A stretch of DNA of 64,000 nucleotides from JANOBD01 sp031411495. GTDB lineage: Bacteria > Planctomycetota > Phycisphaerae > Tepidisphaerales > Tepidisphaeraceae. The notes below the pieces were generated by a model that had not been told where the DNA came from, did not search any database, and worked only from the letters and a program-made list of their open reading frames with translations. The DNA lies in assembly GCA_031411495.1 (NCBI GenBank), contig JANOBD010000235.1, forward strand, positions 62,001-126,000, given 5' to 3'. The translations under genes and the position numbers were made by a program. This document shows positions 9,581 through 18,291 of this stretch, in pieces; the stretch's first letter is position 1, and every line of letters begins with the position of its first letter.

Positions 9581-10132
9581 TCATCCGGGGCCGGGAAGGG
9601 TCGGTTGTTCCTGGAGCAATGCGCGAAGTTCCTCGGCAGTGAGGATCGGGTCGAAATCGAGACCGTCGTCGTCCGCTGCGGTCCTCGTCAACGCGGGGTC
9701 CGTTTCCGTCGGCTGTGGCCGGCGCATCTCGACGGATGCAGGGAGAGACGGGTGAGGGTCAACATCACCCAGGCGATGAACCGCCTGTTCATCCAGAAGG
9801 CCGGTCGCGCCGAGGCGCATCGCTTCGGCCATCGCGGCGGCGCGGCCGTCGGTGTGAGTGAGAAGTACATCGACATGCGGCAATCGGGCGCGGATCGCCT
9901 TAATGAGTGGAAGCTCTTCGCGATACATCGCCGCCAGGCTGAGGACGACGCTGCGATAAACCAGCGGCCGATCCAGCAATTCGACGAATGCGGAATACGG
10001 ATCGTCGAGCGTGTGGACTTCGAAACCCAGGCATCGCAGCTGGCTGTCGAGCACCTGGGATGATGCGGGCAAGCAGACAACTAATGCATGGCCGGCCGGG
10101 GCCTGCGGAATTGAGGGATCAGCGACAACCAT
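9581..10132 (-). CDS. Receiver-like (pseudo-REC) protein upstream of GGDEF protein
   Basis: The 183-aa protein has a Rossmann-like receiver fold pattern in residues ~15-125 (HALVVCLPASSQVLDSQLRCLGFEVHTLDDPYSAF.., VDVLLTHTDGRAAAMAEAMRLGATGLLDEQ). The strand expected to carry the phosphoacceptor Asp reads SVVLSLAAM, so the residue seems lost. The acidic, Pro-rich tail ends in a helix (ILTAEELRALLQEQ). It is the first gene of the operon with the diguanylate cyclase and may be a phosphorylation-independent partner. The assignment rests on pattern only. Confidence 0.6.
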   Translation of the reverse strand: MVVADPSIPQAPAGHALVVCLPASSQVLDSQLRCLGFEVHTLDDPYSAFVELLDRPLVYRSVVLSLAAMYREELPLIKAIRARLPHVDVLLTHTDGRAAAMAEAMRLGATGLLDEQAVHRLGDVDPHPSLPASVEMRRPQPTETDPALTRTAADDDGLDFDPILTAEELRALLQEQPTLPGPG

Positions 10133-10239
10133 TGATCAGATACCATCCTAGCCGTCCGCGAGGCTGCCGCAATCCGGCTGAAGCCCACCGAGCCGTCTTT
10201 ACGGGATCCCCAGCACAAGATGCCGCGTCTTTGGGGTTC

Positions 10240-10268
10240 TTGACACGTGTAGGTGATGCCCCTAGGTT
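10240..10268 (+). promoter_or_regulatory. Candidate gapA promoter
   Basis: A perfect TTGACA (10240-10245) is followed after 17 bp by TAGGTT (10263-10268), a weak -10. A better -10-like GATAAT at 10270-10275 is too far away (24 bp). The -35 is followed by the palindrome ACACGTGT. The hexamers are visible; their activity is inferred. Confidence 0.4.
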
Positions 10269-10351
10269 TGATAATCGGACAACAAGGTCGGATTTGGGTC
10301 CGGTGATCGGATCTGACTTTCGGCACATACAGTCGACTCAAGGAGCGTCAG

Positions 10352-11428
10352 ATGGCAGTGAAAGTTGGCATTAACGGTTTCGGCCGCATCGGTCGAATGG
10401 TCTTCCAGGCATTATGTGATCAAGGCCTTCTGGGCAAGCTGATCGACGTCGTCGCCGTCGTCGACATCTCGACGGATGCCGACTACTTCGCCTACCAGAT
10501 GAAGTACGACTCGGTCCACGGCAAGTTCAAGCACGAAGTCACAACCGAAAAGAGCAAGGCCGATCTCGCCGAGGCCGACACGCTCGTCGTCAACGGCCAG
10601 AAGATCAAGTGCGTCATGGCTACCAAGGAGCCAAAAGACCTTCCGTGGAAGTCGCTGGGCGTCGACTACGTGATCGAATCCACCGGCCTCTTCACCGAAG
10701 ACAAGAAGGCCCAGGGCCACCTCGACGCGGGCGCGAAGAAGGTCATTCTCTCCGCACCGGGCAAGGGCGAAGTCAAGACACTCGTCATCGGCGTCAACCA
10801 CGAAGAATATGACTCGGCCAAGCACAACATCGTCAGCAATGCCAGCTGCACGACCAACTGCCTCGCGCCGCTGGTTCACGTGCTGCTGAAGGAAGGCGTC
10901 GGCATCGAGACCGGTCTCATGACCACGATCCACGCCTACACCGCGACGCAGAAGACCGTCGACGGCCCGAGCAAGAAGGATTGGCGCGGCGGACGTGCTG
11001 CGGCGATCAACATCATCCCGAGCACCACCGGCGCCGCGAAGGCCGTCGGCGAAGTGCTCCCGGCCACCAAGGGCAAGCTCACGGGCATGTCATTCCGCGT
11101 GCCCACCGTCGACGTCAGCGTGGTCGATCTCACCTTCCGCTCAGTGAAGGACACCAGCATTGAAGAGATCGACAAGCTGCTCAAGAAGGCCAGCGAGACC
11201 TATCTCAAAGACATCCTCGGGTATGCGGATGAAGAACTCGTCAGCACCGACTTCATCCACGACGCGCGCAGCAGCATTTACGACTCGCTCGCGACGCTGC
11301 AGAACAACTTGAAGGGCGAGAAACGCTTCTTCAAGGTCGTGAGCTGGTACGACAACGAGTGGGGCTACAGCAACCGCGTGGTCGACTTGGTGAAGTACAT
11401 GGCCAAGAAGGACGGCATCAATAAATGA
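10352..11428 (+). CDS. gapA: Glyceraldehyde-3-phosphate dehydrogenase, type I
   Basis: The 358-aa protein catalyses the NAD-dependent oxidation/phosphorylation of glyceraldehyde-3-phosphate in glycolysis and the reverse in gluconeogenesis. The N-terminal Rossmann motif is VKVGINGFGRIGR. The catalytic SNASCTTNCLAP carries the nucleophile at about Cys166. A conserved His follows in TTIHAYTATQ, and the C-terminal WYDNEWGYSNRVVDL is intact. It is ~20 residues longer than the E. coli enzyme through small insertions. A strong Shine-Dalgarno AAGGAG precedes the ATG. Class III fbp at 27640 complements it for gluconeogenesis. Confidence 0.97.
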   Translation: MAVKVGINGFGRIGRMVFQALCDQGLLGKLIDVVAVVDISTDADYFAYQMKYDSVHGKFKHEVTTEKSKADLAEADTLVVNGQKIKCVMATKEPKDLPWKSLGVDYVIESTGLFTEDKKAQGHLDAGAKKVILSAPGKGEVKTLVIGVNHEEYDSAKHNIVSNASCTTNCLAPLVHVLLKEGVGIETGLMTTIHAYTATQKTVDGPSKKDWRGGRAAAINIIPSTTGAAKAVGEVLPATKGKLTGMSFRVPTVDVSVVDLTFRSVKDTSIEEIDKLLKKASETYLKDILGYADEELVSTDFIHDARSSIYDSLATLQNNLKGEKRFFKVVSWYDNEWGYSNRVVDLVKYMAKKDGINK

Positions 11429-11476
11429 TCGCTCGGCTGTCGAAGTCGATCGATGCTGAGTGACGACATCGTTGCG

Positions 11477-11504
11477 AGGCCGGCAAGCAATCACTTGCCG
11501 GCCT
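11477..11504 (+). terminator. Hairpin after gapA, probable terminator
   Basis: AGGCCGGCAAG-caatca-CTTGCCGGCCT is an 11-bp perfect stem 49 bp after the gapA stop. The following sequence (TGCTCGTTC) is only weakly T-rich, so termination efficiency is uncertain. The 314-bp gap 11429-11742 holds this hairpin, a second one facing the convergent gene, and no credible ORF. Confidence 0.6.
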
Positions 11505-11682
11505 TGCTCGTTCTCCAAGGTTCATTAAAGCAAGCCGGCGAGCGTCACCCGCCGGCTCGGCATCTCTCCCCAGAACCACTCTCTCCCGAGACAGACTCCA
11601 CTCCGTACGAGCATAGCGACGTTTTGGGCACGCAGGGGACAGAGCATTGGCGAGGATTATTCGTTTTTGACGTCGAGGCGAC

Positions 11683-11713
11683 AAAGAAAGCCGGCAGAAG
11701 ACTCTGCCGGCTT
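11683..11713 (-). terminator. Terminator of the 1297-aa dockerin protein gene
   Basis: On the minus strand an 11-bp stem AAGCCGGCAGA/TCTGCCGGCTT with a 4-nt loop is followed by TTTCTTTG, 30 bp downstream of the stop at 11743. Confidence 0.75.
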
Positions 11714-11742
11714 GCAGTTGATTCAGTTTTCGGCGACCCCGA

Positions 11743-14700
11743 CTAGACGATAGTCCTTTCCGCAACCGTTGGTCGAGACTTGAAGGTGCGTCGAGCACTC
11801 GTCTGGCCCGTCGCCCAGTCGCGGGTGAACGAGTTGCCGTATTGCTGGGCGATGATCAGCAGATCGTCGAAGTTGACGAATCCGTCATAGTTGAAGTCGC
11901 CGTCGGTCCATTCCTGTCCGGGCGTGACTGTGCTGTAGTGCTGAGCGACCTTGAGCAGGTCGTCGAAGTTGACAGCCCGATCGAGGTTCGTATCGCCGGC
12001 GATCGTGTAGCGGATCAGGATGCTGGTGTCATCGACGTCGGCAAAGGCGCCGAAGGTAGCGGGGAAGACCGTGTTCAGGTCGGCCGATTCGCCGTAGCCG
12101 ACGCTGAATCCGGCGGTGACGGCCGCGGTGGAGGAGAGCAGGCCCGTGCCGTTCCACGCGCCGGCGTTGTAGCCGGCCTGGAGGGCGGCGCGGACTGTGC
12201 CCGCCGGCGATGCGCCGCCGTAGTCGATGATCAGCGTGCCATCCGCGACGTCGTAGGTTCCCCCGGCGAAGGCGATATCGCGGGCGCGAAGCGAGGTCTC
12301 GACGCCGAAGTTCGAGACATACGCGCCCGCCCCGAGGTAGATGCCGCTGAGGTCATAGCCCATGCCGGGCAGATAGACGTTCGAACCGAGGCCGGAATTG
12401 AGCGGATCGACCGAGAGGGCATCGAACCCGCCGCTGGGGTAGATGAAGACCGCGCTGCTGGTCTTGAAGACCTGCATCACGTCGAAGCTGACGCCGCCGT
12501 ACACGCTGAGGCTGTAGGCCGCGGCCGTGTCATTGACGTTCAGGTTCTGGCCGATCTCTGCCAAATTGATCTGAACGGATGAGATGTTGGCGTGGGTGAT
12601 AAGTCCGGTATGGGTCCCGTTGATCGATGACGGATTAACGGTCAGCGTGCTGAAGGTCGAGTCGTCCTGGTCTTCGACATAGAGCCCGTTGGAATCGACG
12701 CCGCCGTCCAGCGTGAGGGCGGCATCGATCGGGTTGATGGTTCGCAATCCGGCCACCGTGTCGCCGAGATAGAAGTTGTCATCACCGGGACCCGCATCGA
12801 TCGACGCGGGCGAGCTGTTGCCATGGACTACGACGCTGTCGCTGCCCGAACCGGCGGTGAGGCTGACGTGGCCGAAGGTGTCGGCGCCCTTGGTGTAGAC
12901 GCTCGCGCCCCAGCCGCTGTAGCGGTTGAAAAACTCGGATGCGCCGACGGTGGCGGCATCGAGCGTGTACGGGCTGTCGGCGACATTCCCGGCGTCAGAA
13001 ATGCTGACGAAGCTGGTCGAAGGGTTATTTCGCACGTAGACGTCCGCGAAGATTTTCGACAAGACGGGCCCGATGTTAACGATTTCACCAAAACCGCCGG
13101 CGGAGTTGAGGTTCAGTTGGCGTGCGTTGCCGAAGATGTTGATCGAATCGACGCCGCTGCCGGTGGTGATCGATGCGCCGGCGGTACTGAGGAGATCGCC
13201 TGGATCGTAGAAGATTGACGCTGGCGCGAGGCCGACAACGGATTGCAGGTCGGTGGGCACGTCGTAGTTGATGGTGATGGCGCGGGCGACCGTGTCGCCG
13301 ACGTCGCTGATGTTGAGGGTCGTGTAGGAGGGCGTATTTCGCACGACGATGGGCGAGTTGATCGATTGGACACCGTTAGAAGGGTTGCCGATATTGACGA
13401 CATCGTTGGTGGCGAAGCCAACGGAGTTGAGCGTGAGCGTTCCGCCCGCCAGCGCCACGCGCGGGACGCTGATGACATCCGCAGCGCTGCCCGACCGGAT
13501 CGAGACGTCGTTGGTATCGACATCGTCAAAGCGGATGGTAGCGGGCGCGAGGCCGGTGAGCTGCATGTAGCCGGTCACGAGGTCGAGAGTCGCGCTGCGA
13601 GCCGATCCGTCGCCGTTGTCGTCGAGCGTGAGGTTGGTGTAGTCGGGATCGTTATCGATCGTCAGCCCGCCGGCGCGGCCCTGGGTGATCGACTGCAATC
13701 CTCCTGCGAACGATGCGCCGACCGTGATCGAGTCGATGTTGTCGCCGTTGGTGTTGTTGATATTCAGGGTTTCAGAAAGGCGATTGATGTTGCCGGTGTC
13801 GACACCGCTCCCGCAGATCAGGCTGATGGCGTTGATGTCAGTGTTGTCCCAGTAGACGGTAGCGGGGGCCAAGCTGGTGATGTAGCCGAATGCGCCGTTG
13901 ATATCGACGACCCAGTTGCGTGCGCCGGTGTCGGGTCCGTTGTTGAGAAGGACATTGCTGAAGCTCGGATCGTTCTGGATCTGGACGTCGGCGAGAATGG
14001 ACCGCATGCCGTTCGTACTGTTGCCGATGTTGACCTGATCCGCGCCGCCTGCGCTCTGCAGGAAGACTGGCTGGCCGGCGAAAGTGCTGGGGACGTTGAC
14101 GACGTCAGCGCCAGTACCAGTGGTGACGGTAAGGCCCTCGACATCGGAGGCGTATAGGAATCCGCCCCAGCCGGCGCGGTCGAAACGCGTGTCGTTGAGG
14201 TTGTACGTCTGCGCGCTGGCGACCGCGTTGTCGTAGACGAAGACGGCATCTGCACCTGCGCCGCCGTTGACGGTTGTTCCACCAGTGGTGAAGCCGAGGT
14301 TGTGGTTGTAGAAGCCGAAATCGAAGAAGTCGTTGCCGTCTTCACCGTTGACAGTGGTGGGTTTTCCGGCGTTGTTTTCGATGCGGATGTAGTCGGTCCC
14401 GCCGCCGCCGTTGACGACGATCCGCGAGACGCTGGAAATTGGGACGCGGGTCACATAGGCGGGAAGGTTTCCTGCGCCCGGGAGCGCGCCCGAACCGGGG
14501 ACGTCTTCGCCGACATCGACGGTGATGAAGAGGTCGCTTCCCGAAACGTCAACGACCAACAGATCCGAACTGGTCGCGGTTTGTCCGCCGCGGATGGTGA
14601 GCGTGCCGGTCGACTGGTTGAGGACGGTGTGCATCGTGGCGAATGTGGCGGGGTCGACAATCGAGTAGCCGTAGGCGTCGGCAAGAATGTGGGCGACGAC

Positions 14701-15636
14701 GAAGCTGGGGATGGTGCGTTCGCTGCCGTTGTAGATGGCATTGCCTTCGTCATCGGTGCCGCGCCAGTTGGTGCCGCCGAAGTTGATATTGCCGGTGCCG
14801 CCAGCGGTGTGGACGACATTGCCCCAACTGGCACTGGTGGCATCGCCGCTGTTGTAGCTGGTCATCAAGTGTTGAATAGTCGCGCCGTTGAAGGTGTAGA
14901 AGAAGCCGAAGCTGCCGCCGCCCTCGGCGTTGTCGCGGATGCCTGTCGCGGTGGTGAAGTTCTCCAGCGGATAGCCCTGGTAACCGCCGCCGGCGTTGTT
15001 TTTGTCCGAAATCAGGCCCAGCACGTGCGCGAGTTCCGAATTGACGACGCTGAAGAAGTCGCTGCCCAGCGAACTGGTGCTGGTTGAGTTGTAGGCGTCG
15101 CGGATGGTGCCGAGGAACTCGGAGTTGTCCATGGGCGTGGGATCGAAGAACCATCCGTTGGAGCTGTTTGGATTTCCGTCGTTGTTGCCCTGGTTGATGG
15201 TAACCGAGCCGGTTCGCGGCTTGCCGTCGCCGGGGTTGTTGCCGGGTCCGCCGGCGGCACCGAAGCCAAAGCCCGCAGCCATCGAGATGTTGACCTGCAA
15301 CGTCGTTGTTCCATCGCCGCGGTTCCAACTGGTGATGATTCGCGACCATTGTGCCAGCACCGCATCGACGACGGCGCGACCCTGGGCGGCGCTGGTGCCG
15401 AACGAGGAATCGAACCCGTCGCTCGCCGCTCCGCGGTTGGACCAGATGATGCTCACGGCATCCCCGCCGGCCGTGTGATCCTGTGCGGCGACGCGGCGCT
15501 CAAGATTCCAGTCAAATGCGGGTGAAGCGATCAGCTGCGAATGCGGCAAACCACACAGCAGGGCCCTTTGTTCAAGGCATTCGGTGGAAAACCCAGAGCG
15601 CGACGACCACGATCGCCTGAACAATTTACGAGTCAC
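11743..15636 (-). CDS. Giant secreted dockerin protein with degenerate matrixin-like domain
   Basis: The GTG at 15636 is chosen because AGGAGG (15648 to 15643) lies 6 nt upstream; an earlier frame extension to 15675 would bury this site. The 1297-aa protein begins with a basic stretch and ECLEQRALLCG, resembling the planctomycete LEPR-x-LL N-terminal motif. Residues ~30-330 look like a matrixin/zincin domain (VVDAVLAQWSRIITSWNRGD, met-turn-like HLMTSYNSGD), but the zinc helix reads SELAHVLGLISD instead of HExxHxxGxxH. About 750 residues of beta-strand repeats follow (for example DVSIRSGSAADVISV). The C-terminus has two dockerin-like units (NLDRAVNFDDLLKVAQHY, YDGFVNFDDLLIIAQQYG) but no PEP-CTERM tail. 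Probably extracellular. Confidence 0.82.
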   Translation of the reverse strand: MTRKLFRRSWSSRSGFSTECLEQRALLCGLPHSQLIASPAFDWNLERRVAAQDHTAGGDAVSIIWSNRGAASDGFDSSFGTSAAQGRAVVDAVLAQWSRIITSWNRGDGTTTLQVNISMAAGFGFGAAGGPGNNPGDGKPRTGSVTINQGNNDGNPNSSNGWFFDPTPMDNSEFLGTIRDAYNSTSTSSLGSDFFSVVNSELAHVLGLISDKNNAGGGYQGYPLENFTTATGIRDNAEGGGSFGFFYTFNGATIQHLMTSYNSGDATSASWGNVVHTAGGTGNINFGGTNWRGTDDEGNAIYNGSERTIPSFVVAHILADAYGYSIVDPATFATMHTVLNQSTGTLTIRGGQTATSSDLLVVDVSGSDLFITVDVGEDVPGSGALPGAGNLPAYVTRVPISSVSRIVVNGGGGTDYIRIENNAGKPTTVNGEDGNDFFDFGFYNHNLGFTTGGTTVNGGAGADAVFVYDNAVASAQTYNLNDTRFDRAGWGGFLYASDVEGLTVTTGTGADVVNVPSTFAGQPVFLQSAGGADQVNIGNSTNGMRSILADVQIQNDPSFSNVLLNNGPDTGARNWVVDINGAFGYITSLAPATVYWDNTDINAISLICGSGVDTGNINRLSETLNINNTNGDNIDSITVGASFAGGLQSITQGRAGGLTIDNDPDYTNLTLDDNGDGSARSATLDLVTGYMQLTGLAPATIRFDDVDTNDVSIRSGSAADVISVPRVALAGGTLTLNSVGFATNDVVNIGNPSNGVQSINSPIVVRNTPSYTTLNISDVGDTVARAITINYDVPTDLQSVVGLAPASIFYDPGDLLSTAGASITTGSGVDSINIFGNARQLNLNSAGGFGEIVNIGPVLSKIFADVYVRNNPSTSFVSISDAGNVADSPYTLDAATVGASEFFNRYSGWGASVYTKGADTFGHVSLTAGSGSDSVVVHGNSSPASIDAGPGDDNFYLGDTVAGLRTINPIDAALTLDGGVDSNGLYVEDQDDSTFSTLTVNPSSINGTHTGLITHANISSVQINLAEIGQNLNVNDTAAAYSLSVYGGVSFDVMQVFKTSSAVFIYPSGGFDALSVDPLNSGLGSNVYLPGMGYDLSGIYLGAGAYVSNFGVETSLRARDIAFAGGTYDVADGTLIIDYGGASPAGTVRAALQAGYNAGAWNGTGLLSSTAAVTAGFSVGYGESADLNTVFPATFGAFADVDDTSILIRYTIAGDTNLDRAVNFDDLLKVAQHYSTVTPGQEWTDGDFNYDGFVNFDDLLIIAQQYGNSFTRDWATGQTSARRTFKSRPTVAERTIV

Positions 15637-16071
15637 AATGAACCTCCTGAAAATTACAAGCCAGCCAAAGAGCACACAGCCTGACCGTGCAAAGCGGCAA
15701 TTTTTCGGTTTAGGGGACAGTTAACGTCACCGATTTCCCGACGCCTCACCCCGGGGATTAACTCGAACAGAACGCAACGGCTTTAACCTCAAGGGGTTCA
15801 GGCGCGATCGCGAAGAAGCCAGCGGAGCCGGCGAGCCTGGGTGCGCGGCGCAAACTCGTGGATGGCCGTTTACGCGGCGTAAACCTGGGGGGTGAAGGCG
15901 CATTCGCCCGCGATTGATGGGATCCGCCACTGTTGTGAACGGAAAAAAGATTTGTTGCTGTGAAGAGGGGTAGTTTATGATGATTCTATCGAAACAATCG
16001 GTTGTGCTGATTGTTTCACGATTCCCTCTTCCCTCCTGGTCTCGCCGGTACACCCACGCCGGCGAGATCTC
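15637..16071. other. Intergenic region with three inverted repeats
   Basis: No convincing gene lies here. Three perfect inverted repeats are visible: GTTTACG-CGG-CGTAAAC at 15868-15884; GAAACAATC-(9)-GATTGTTTC at 15991-16017; and CTCGCCGG-(10)-CCGGCGAG at 16041-16066, just past the stop of the 16072 gene. The last may help end that transcript but lacks a T-run. The first could be an operator for the gene starting at 15636; this is speculative. Confidence 0.5.
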
Positions 16072-18252
16072 TTATTTTCGGGACTCCGGCGTGGAGCCCG
16101 TCTCTTCCTCGAGGGCCTCGCTCAACGCTTTTGCCGGGATCATGTTCGACATCTGGTTCGAGATCATTCCCTCTGGAAACGCCACCGAGAGCACTGAACC
16201 GCGCGACGCAATCACCAGCCTCCCGGCAGGATCTTTCCAGATCCGGCGGATATCGGTCGCGGGAATGTGACGCGTAAAGATCGCATCGAGTTTGAACGGC
16301 TCGGATTTGTCGAACTGTCGCGTCAGGCGGATCACCCGACCTGGAGCGTTGAACAGGAACAGCCTGCCGGCCGCTTCGATCAGTACCGGATTGTCCGCGA
16401 TCACGCCTTCGCCGACGGCTTCGGCTGGCAGCCGCCAGGTAAGCGTTTTTCCATCCGAGGTGGTGACGCTCAGCGCTGACAGGCCGTTCTCGTAGCGATT
16501 GCCCTGCGAGTCGGTCAGCAGAACGAGAGGCTGTGTCGATCGAGTGCTGGGCGCTTCGAGCTTGGTGATGATCTGCGACTCGGGATGGTCGCCCTTCATG
16601 CCCGTCCACGCGCCGTCTTTGAGTATCCAGAATCCGCCGCGCTCGTTGACCGGCCAGTCGTCCTTGTCCCAGCCGGCGAGCTTGTGGCCTGCGTCGATCG
16701 TCCAGACCGGAAGCTTCGGCTTCGGATCGAGCAGCGTCGGATCGATCACCAGCGTCGGCCCGTTGGGATCGATCGTCTTGAGTACCCACCGACCTTGCGT
16801 ATCGATACCGATGAACTTTCGGAACGCCTTTTCGTTGGATTTCGTGAGCGGTTCCAGGTGATTCCCCATCCACCGCATGGGGCCGTCGACGTCGTGCTCG
16901 AGGATCCATTCATCGCCCCAGCTTTGGATCGGGGCGGATTCGGGCTTGAGATCTTTGACGATCGCTTCCGGCACCATTCGCGCCATTTGTCCGGGCCGCA
17001 CGGCGAGCCAGGCGGGGGCGGTGGTCTCGACGACGTTATTCGCGCCGATGCTGCTGACGCCCGCCTCGAACCAGAGCACGACCCCGCGGTCGCTGAGCCG
17101 GCTGACGAGCCGGCCGGCGCCAGGCTCGGGCTTCATGCCGCTGATCGTCGGCGTGATCTGATCGCCGAGAATCGCCCGGATGCGAATGCGCGCTTCGGCA
17201 GGCTGCGTGTCCTGGATTCTCTGCAGCGTCGGCCACGCGTTAGGGCCGAGGTTCGCCAGGTCGGACTGCGCCTGCTCGCGGATCTCGGGCATTTTGTCGG
17301 CGAGTTGTTTCACGAGTTCCAGCACGCACGCATCGTCGATCCCGCGCGCCTCGACGGCGTTCGAACGCAGCACCAGCGACTTCCCGTCTTCGCCGATCGC
17401 CAGTACCGAGCCGTCCTGAAACGGGACGATGTGCAGCAGTTTGTCCGGCCACTTGCCGTCGAGCATCGTCCACTTGCCGTCGACGAATCGTGCCACGCCG
17501 GATTTCTGCGACGAAGCCGTCGACCACGCGATGACGCCGCGCGTATCGAAGACGGCGGTGCAGATCACGCCGGGACCGGGATTGGCGAGCTTCACGTGCT
17601 GTTCGTCGATCGCGCCCTCCTTGAGCGAGATGACCGACATGCCATCCGACGTCGGCACGATGACCGCACGCATGACGTCCGTCGTCCAGAACAGCGCCCG
17701 CGGCCAGTCGCGCGAGATGCCGGATGCGAGTGGCACGCGCAGCGATGGCGTGATCCACACGTCGTTGCCATCGGCATCTTTGCTGATGATCTCGGCCGTC
17801 ATGTTCGCGGTCGGACGCCAGTAGACGTACTGCACGCGATCGGGAACCACGTGCGTCTGCTGCTTGAACGCGCTCTTGAGCTGTGACTGCGTCGGCGGCG
17901 CATCGGCGCGGGTGATCCACAAGTCGCCGCGCGGGCAGAGATAGACGGGCTCATCAAACTTCAGACGCGCGGCCGCGGCAAGGCTGACCGCTTCATCCAG
18001 CGGCTGCGTCGACGGAAAGCCCGGGTCGATGGCGTGCACGACCGAGAGTAGATCGGTCGGCGGCTTCGTCTCCACCACGGGCGCAGTGGCGGGCGCGGTG
18101 GTGGTGGGCGCGGTGGAGGGTTTGGACGTCGGCGTCGGCGGAGCCGGCGGATCGCAGCCGATCCACGAACACAGCCCGACGCAGGCCATCGACATCGCGA
18201 TCCACCGCCTTCTCATTTCCGCAAGCCTAACGACTGTCGATTTCGCGTCCAT
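16072..18252 (-). CDS. Large lipoprotein of unknown function
   Basis: The 726-aa protein has a signal ending in a lipobox-like LCSWIGC (lipidated Cys at about residue 33 if ATG 18252 is used). A second ATG at 18216 gives a more typical short signal (MRRRWIAMSMACVGLCSW). The 18252 start has GGAAGG upstream, so the choice is open. A Pro/Thr-rich linker (PPAPPTPTSKPSTAPTTT) follows. The rest has no recognised domain: probable beta-rich repeats and one HEAT-like helical stretch near 310-360 (LADKMPEIREQAQSDLANLG). It lies 39 bp downstream of hisS on the same strand and is possibly cotranscribed. Function unknown. Confidence 0.75.
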   Translation of the reverse strand: MDAKSTVVRLAEMRRRWIAMSMACVGLCSWIGCDPPAPPTPTSKPSTAPTTTAPATAPVVETKPPTDLLSVVHAIDPGFPSTQPLDEAVSLAAAARLKFDEPVYLCPRGDLWITRADAPPTQSQLKSAFKQQTHVVPDRVQYVYWRPTANMTAEIISKDADGNDVWITPSLRVPLASGISRDWPRALFWTTDVMRAVIVPTSDGMSVISLKEGAIDEQHVKLANPGPGVICTAVFDTRGVIAWSTASSQKSGVARFVDGKWTMLDGKWPDKLLHIVPFQDGSVLAIGEDGKSLVLRSNAVEARGIDDACVLELVKQLADKMPEIREQAQSDLANLGPNAWPTLQRIQDTQPAEARIRIRAILGDQITPTISGMKPEPGAGRLVSRLSDRGVVLWFEAGVSSIGANNVVETTAPAWLAVRPGQMARMVPEAIVKDLKPESAPIQSWGDEWILEHDVDGPMRWMGNHLEPLTKSNEKAFRKFIGIDTQGRWVLKTIDPNGPTLVIDPTLLDPKPKLPVWTIDAGHKLAGWDKDDWPVNERGGFWILKDGAWTGMKGDHPESQIITKLEAPSTRSTQPLVLLTDSQGNRYENGLSALSVTTSDGKTLTWRLPAEAVGEGVIADNPVLIEAAGRLFLFNAPGRVIRLTRQFDKSEPFKLDAIFTRHIPATDIRRIWKDPAGRLVIASRGSVLSVAFPEGMISNQMSNMIPAKALSEALEEETGSTPESRK

Positions 18253-18291
18253 GCCCGCCTTCCCAGGAATCGAATCGCCTGCGCCGATCGG

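Noticed and set aside
15727..16270. Short frames on both strands upstream of the giant dockerin gene
   Set aside because: No ribosome-binding site and no protein-like composition; they overlap inverted repeats.
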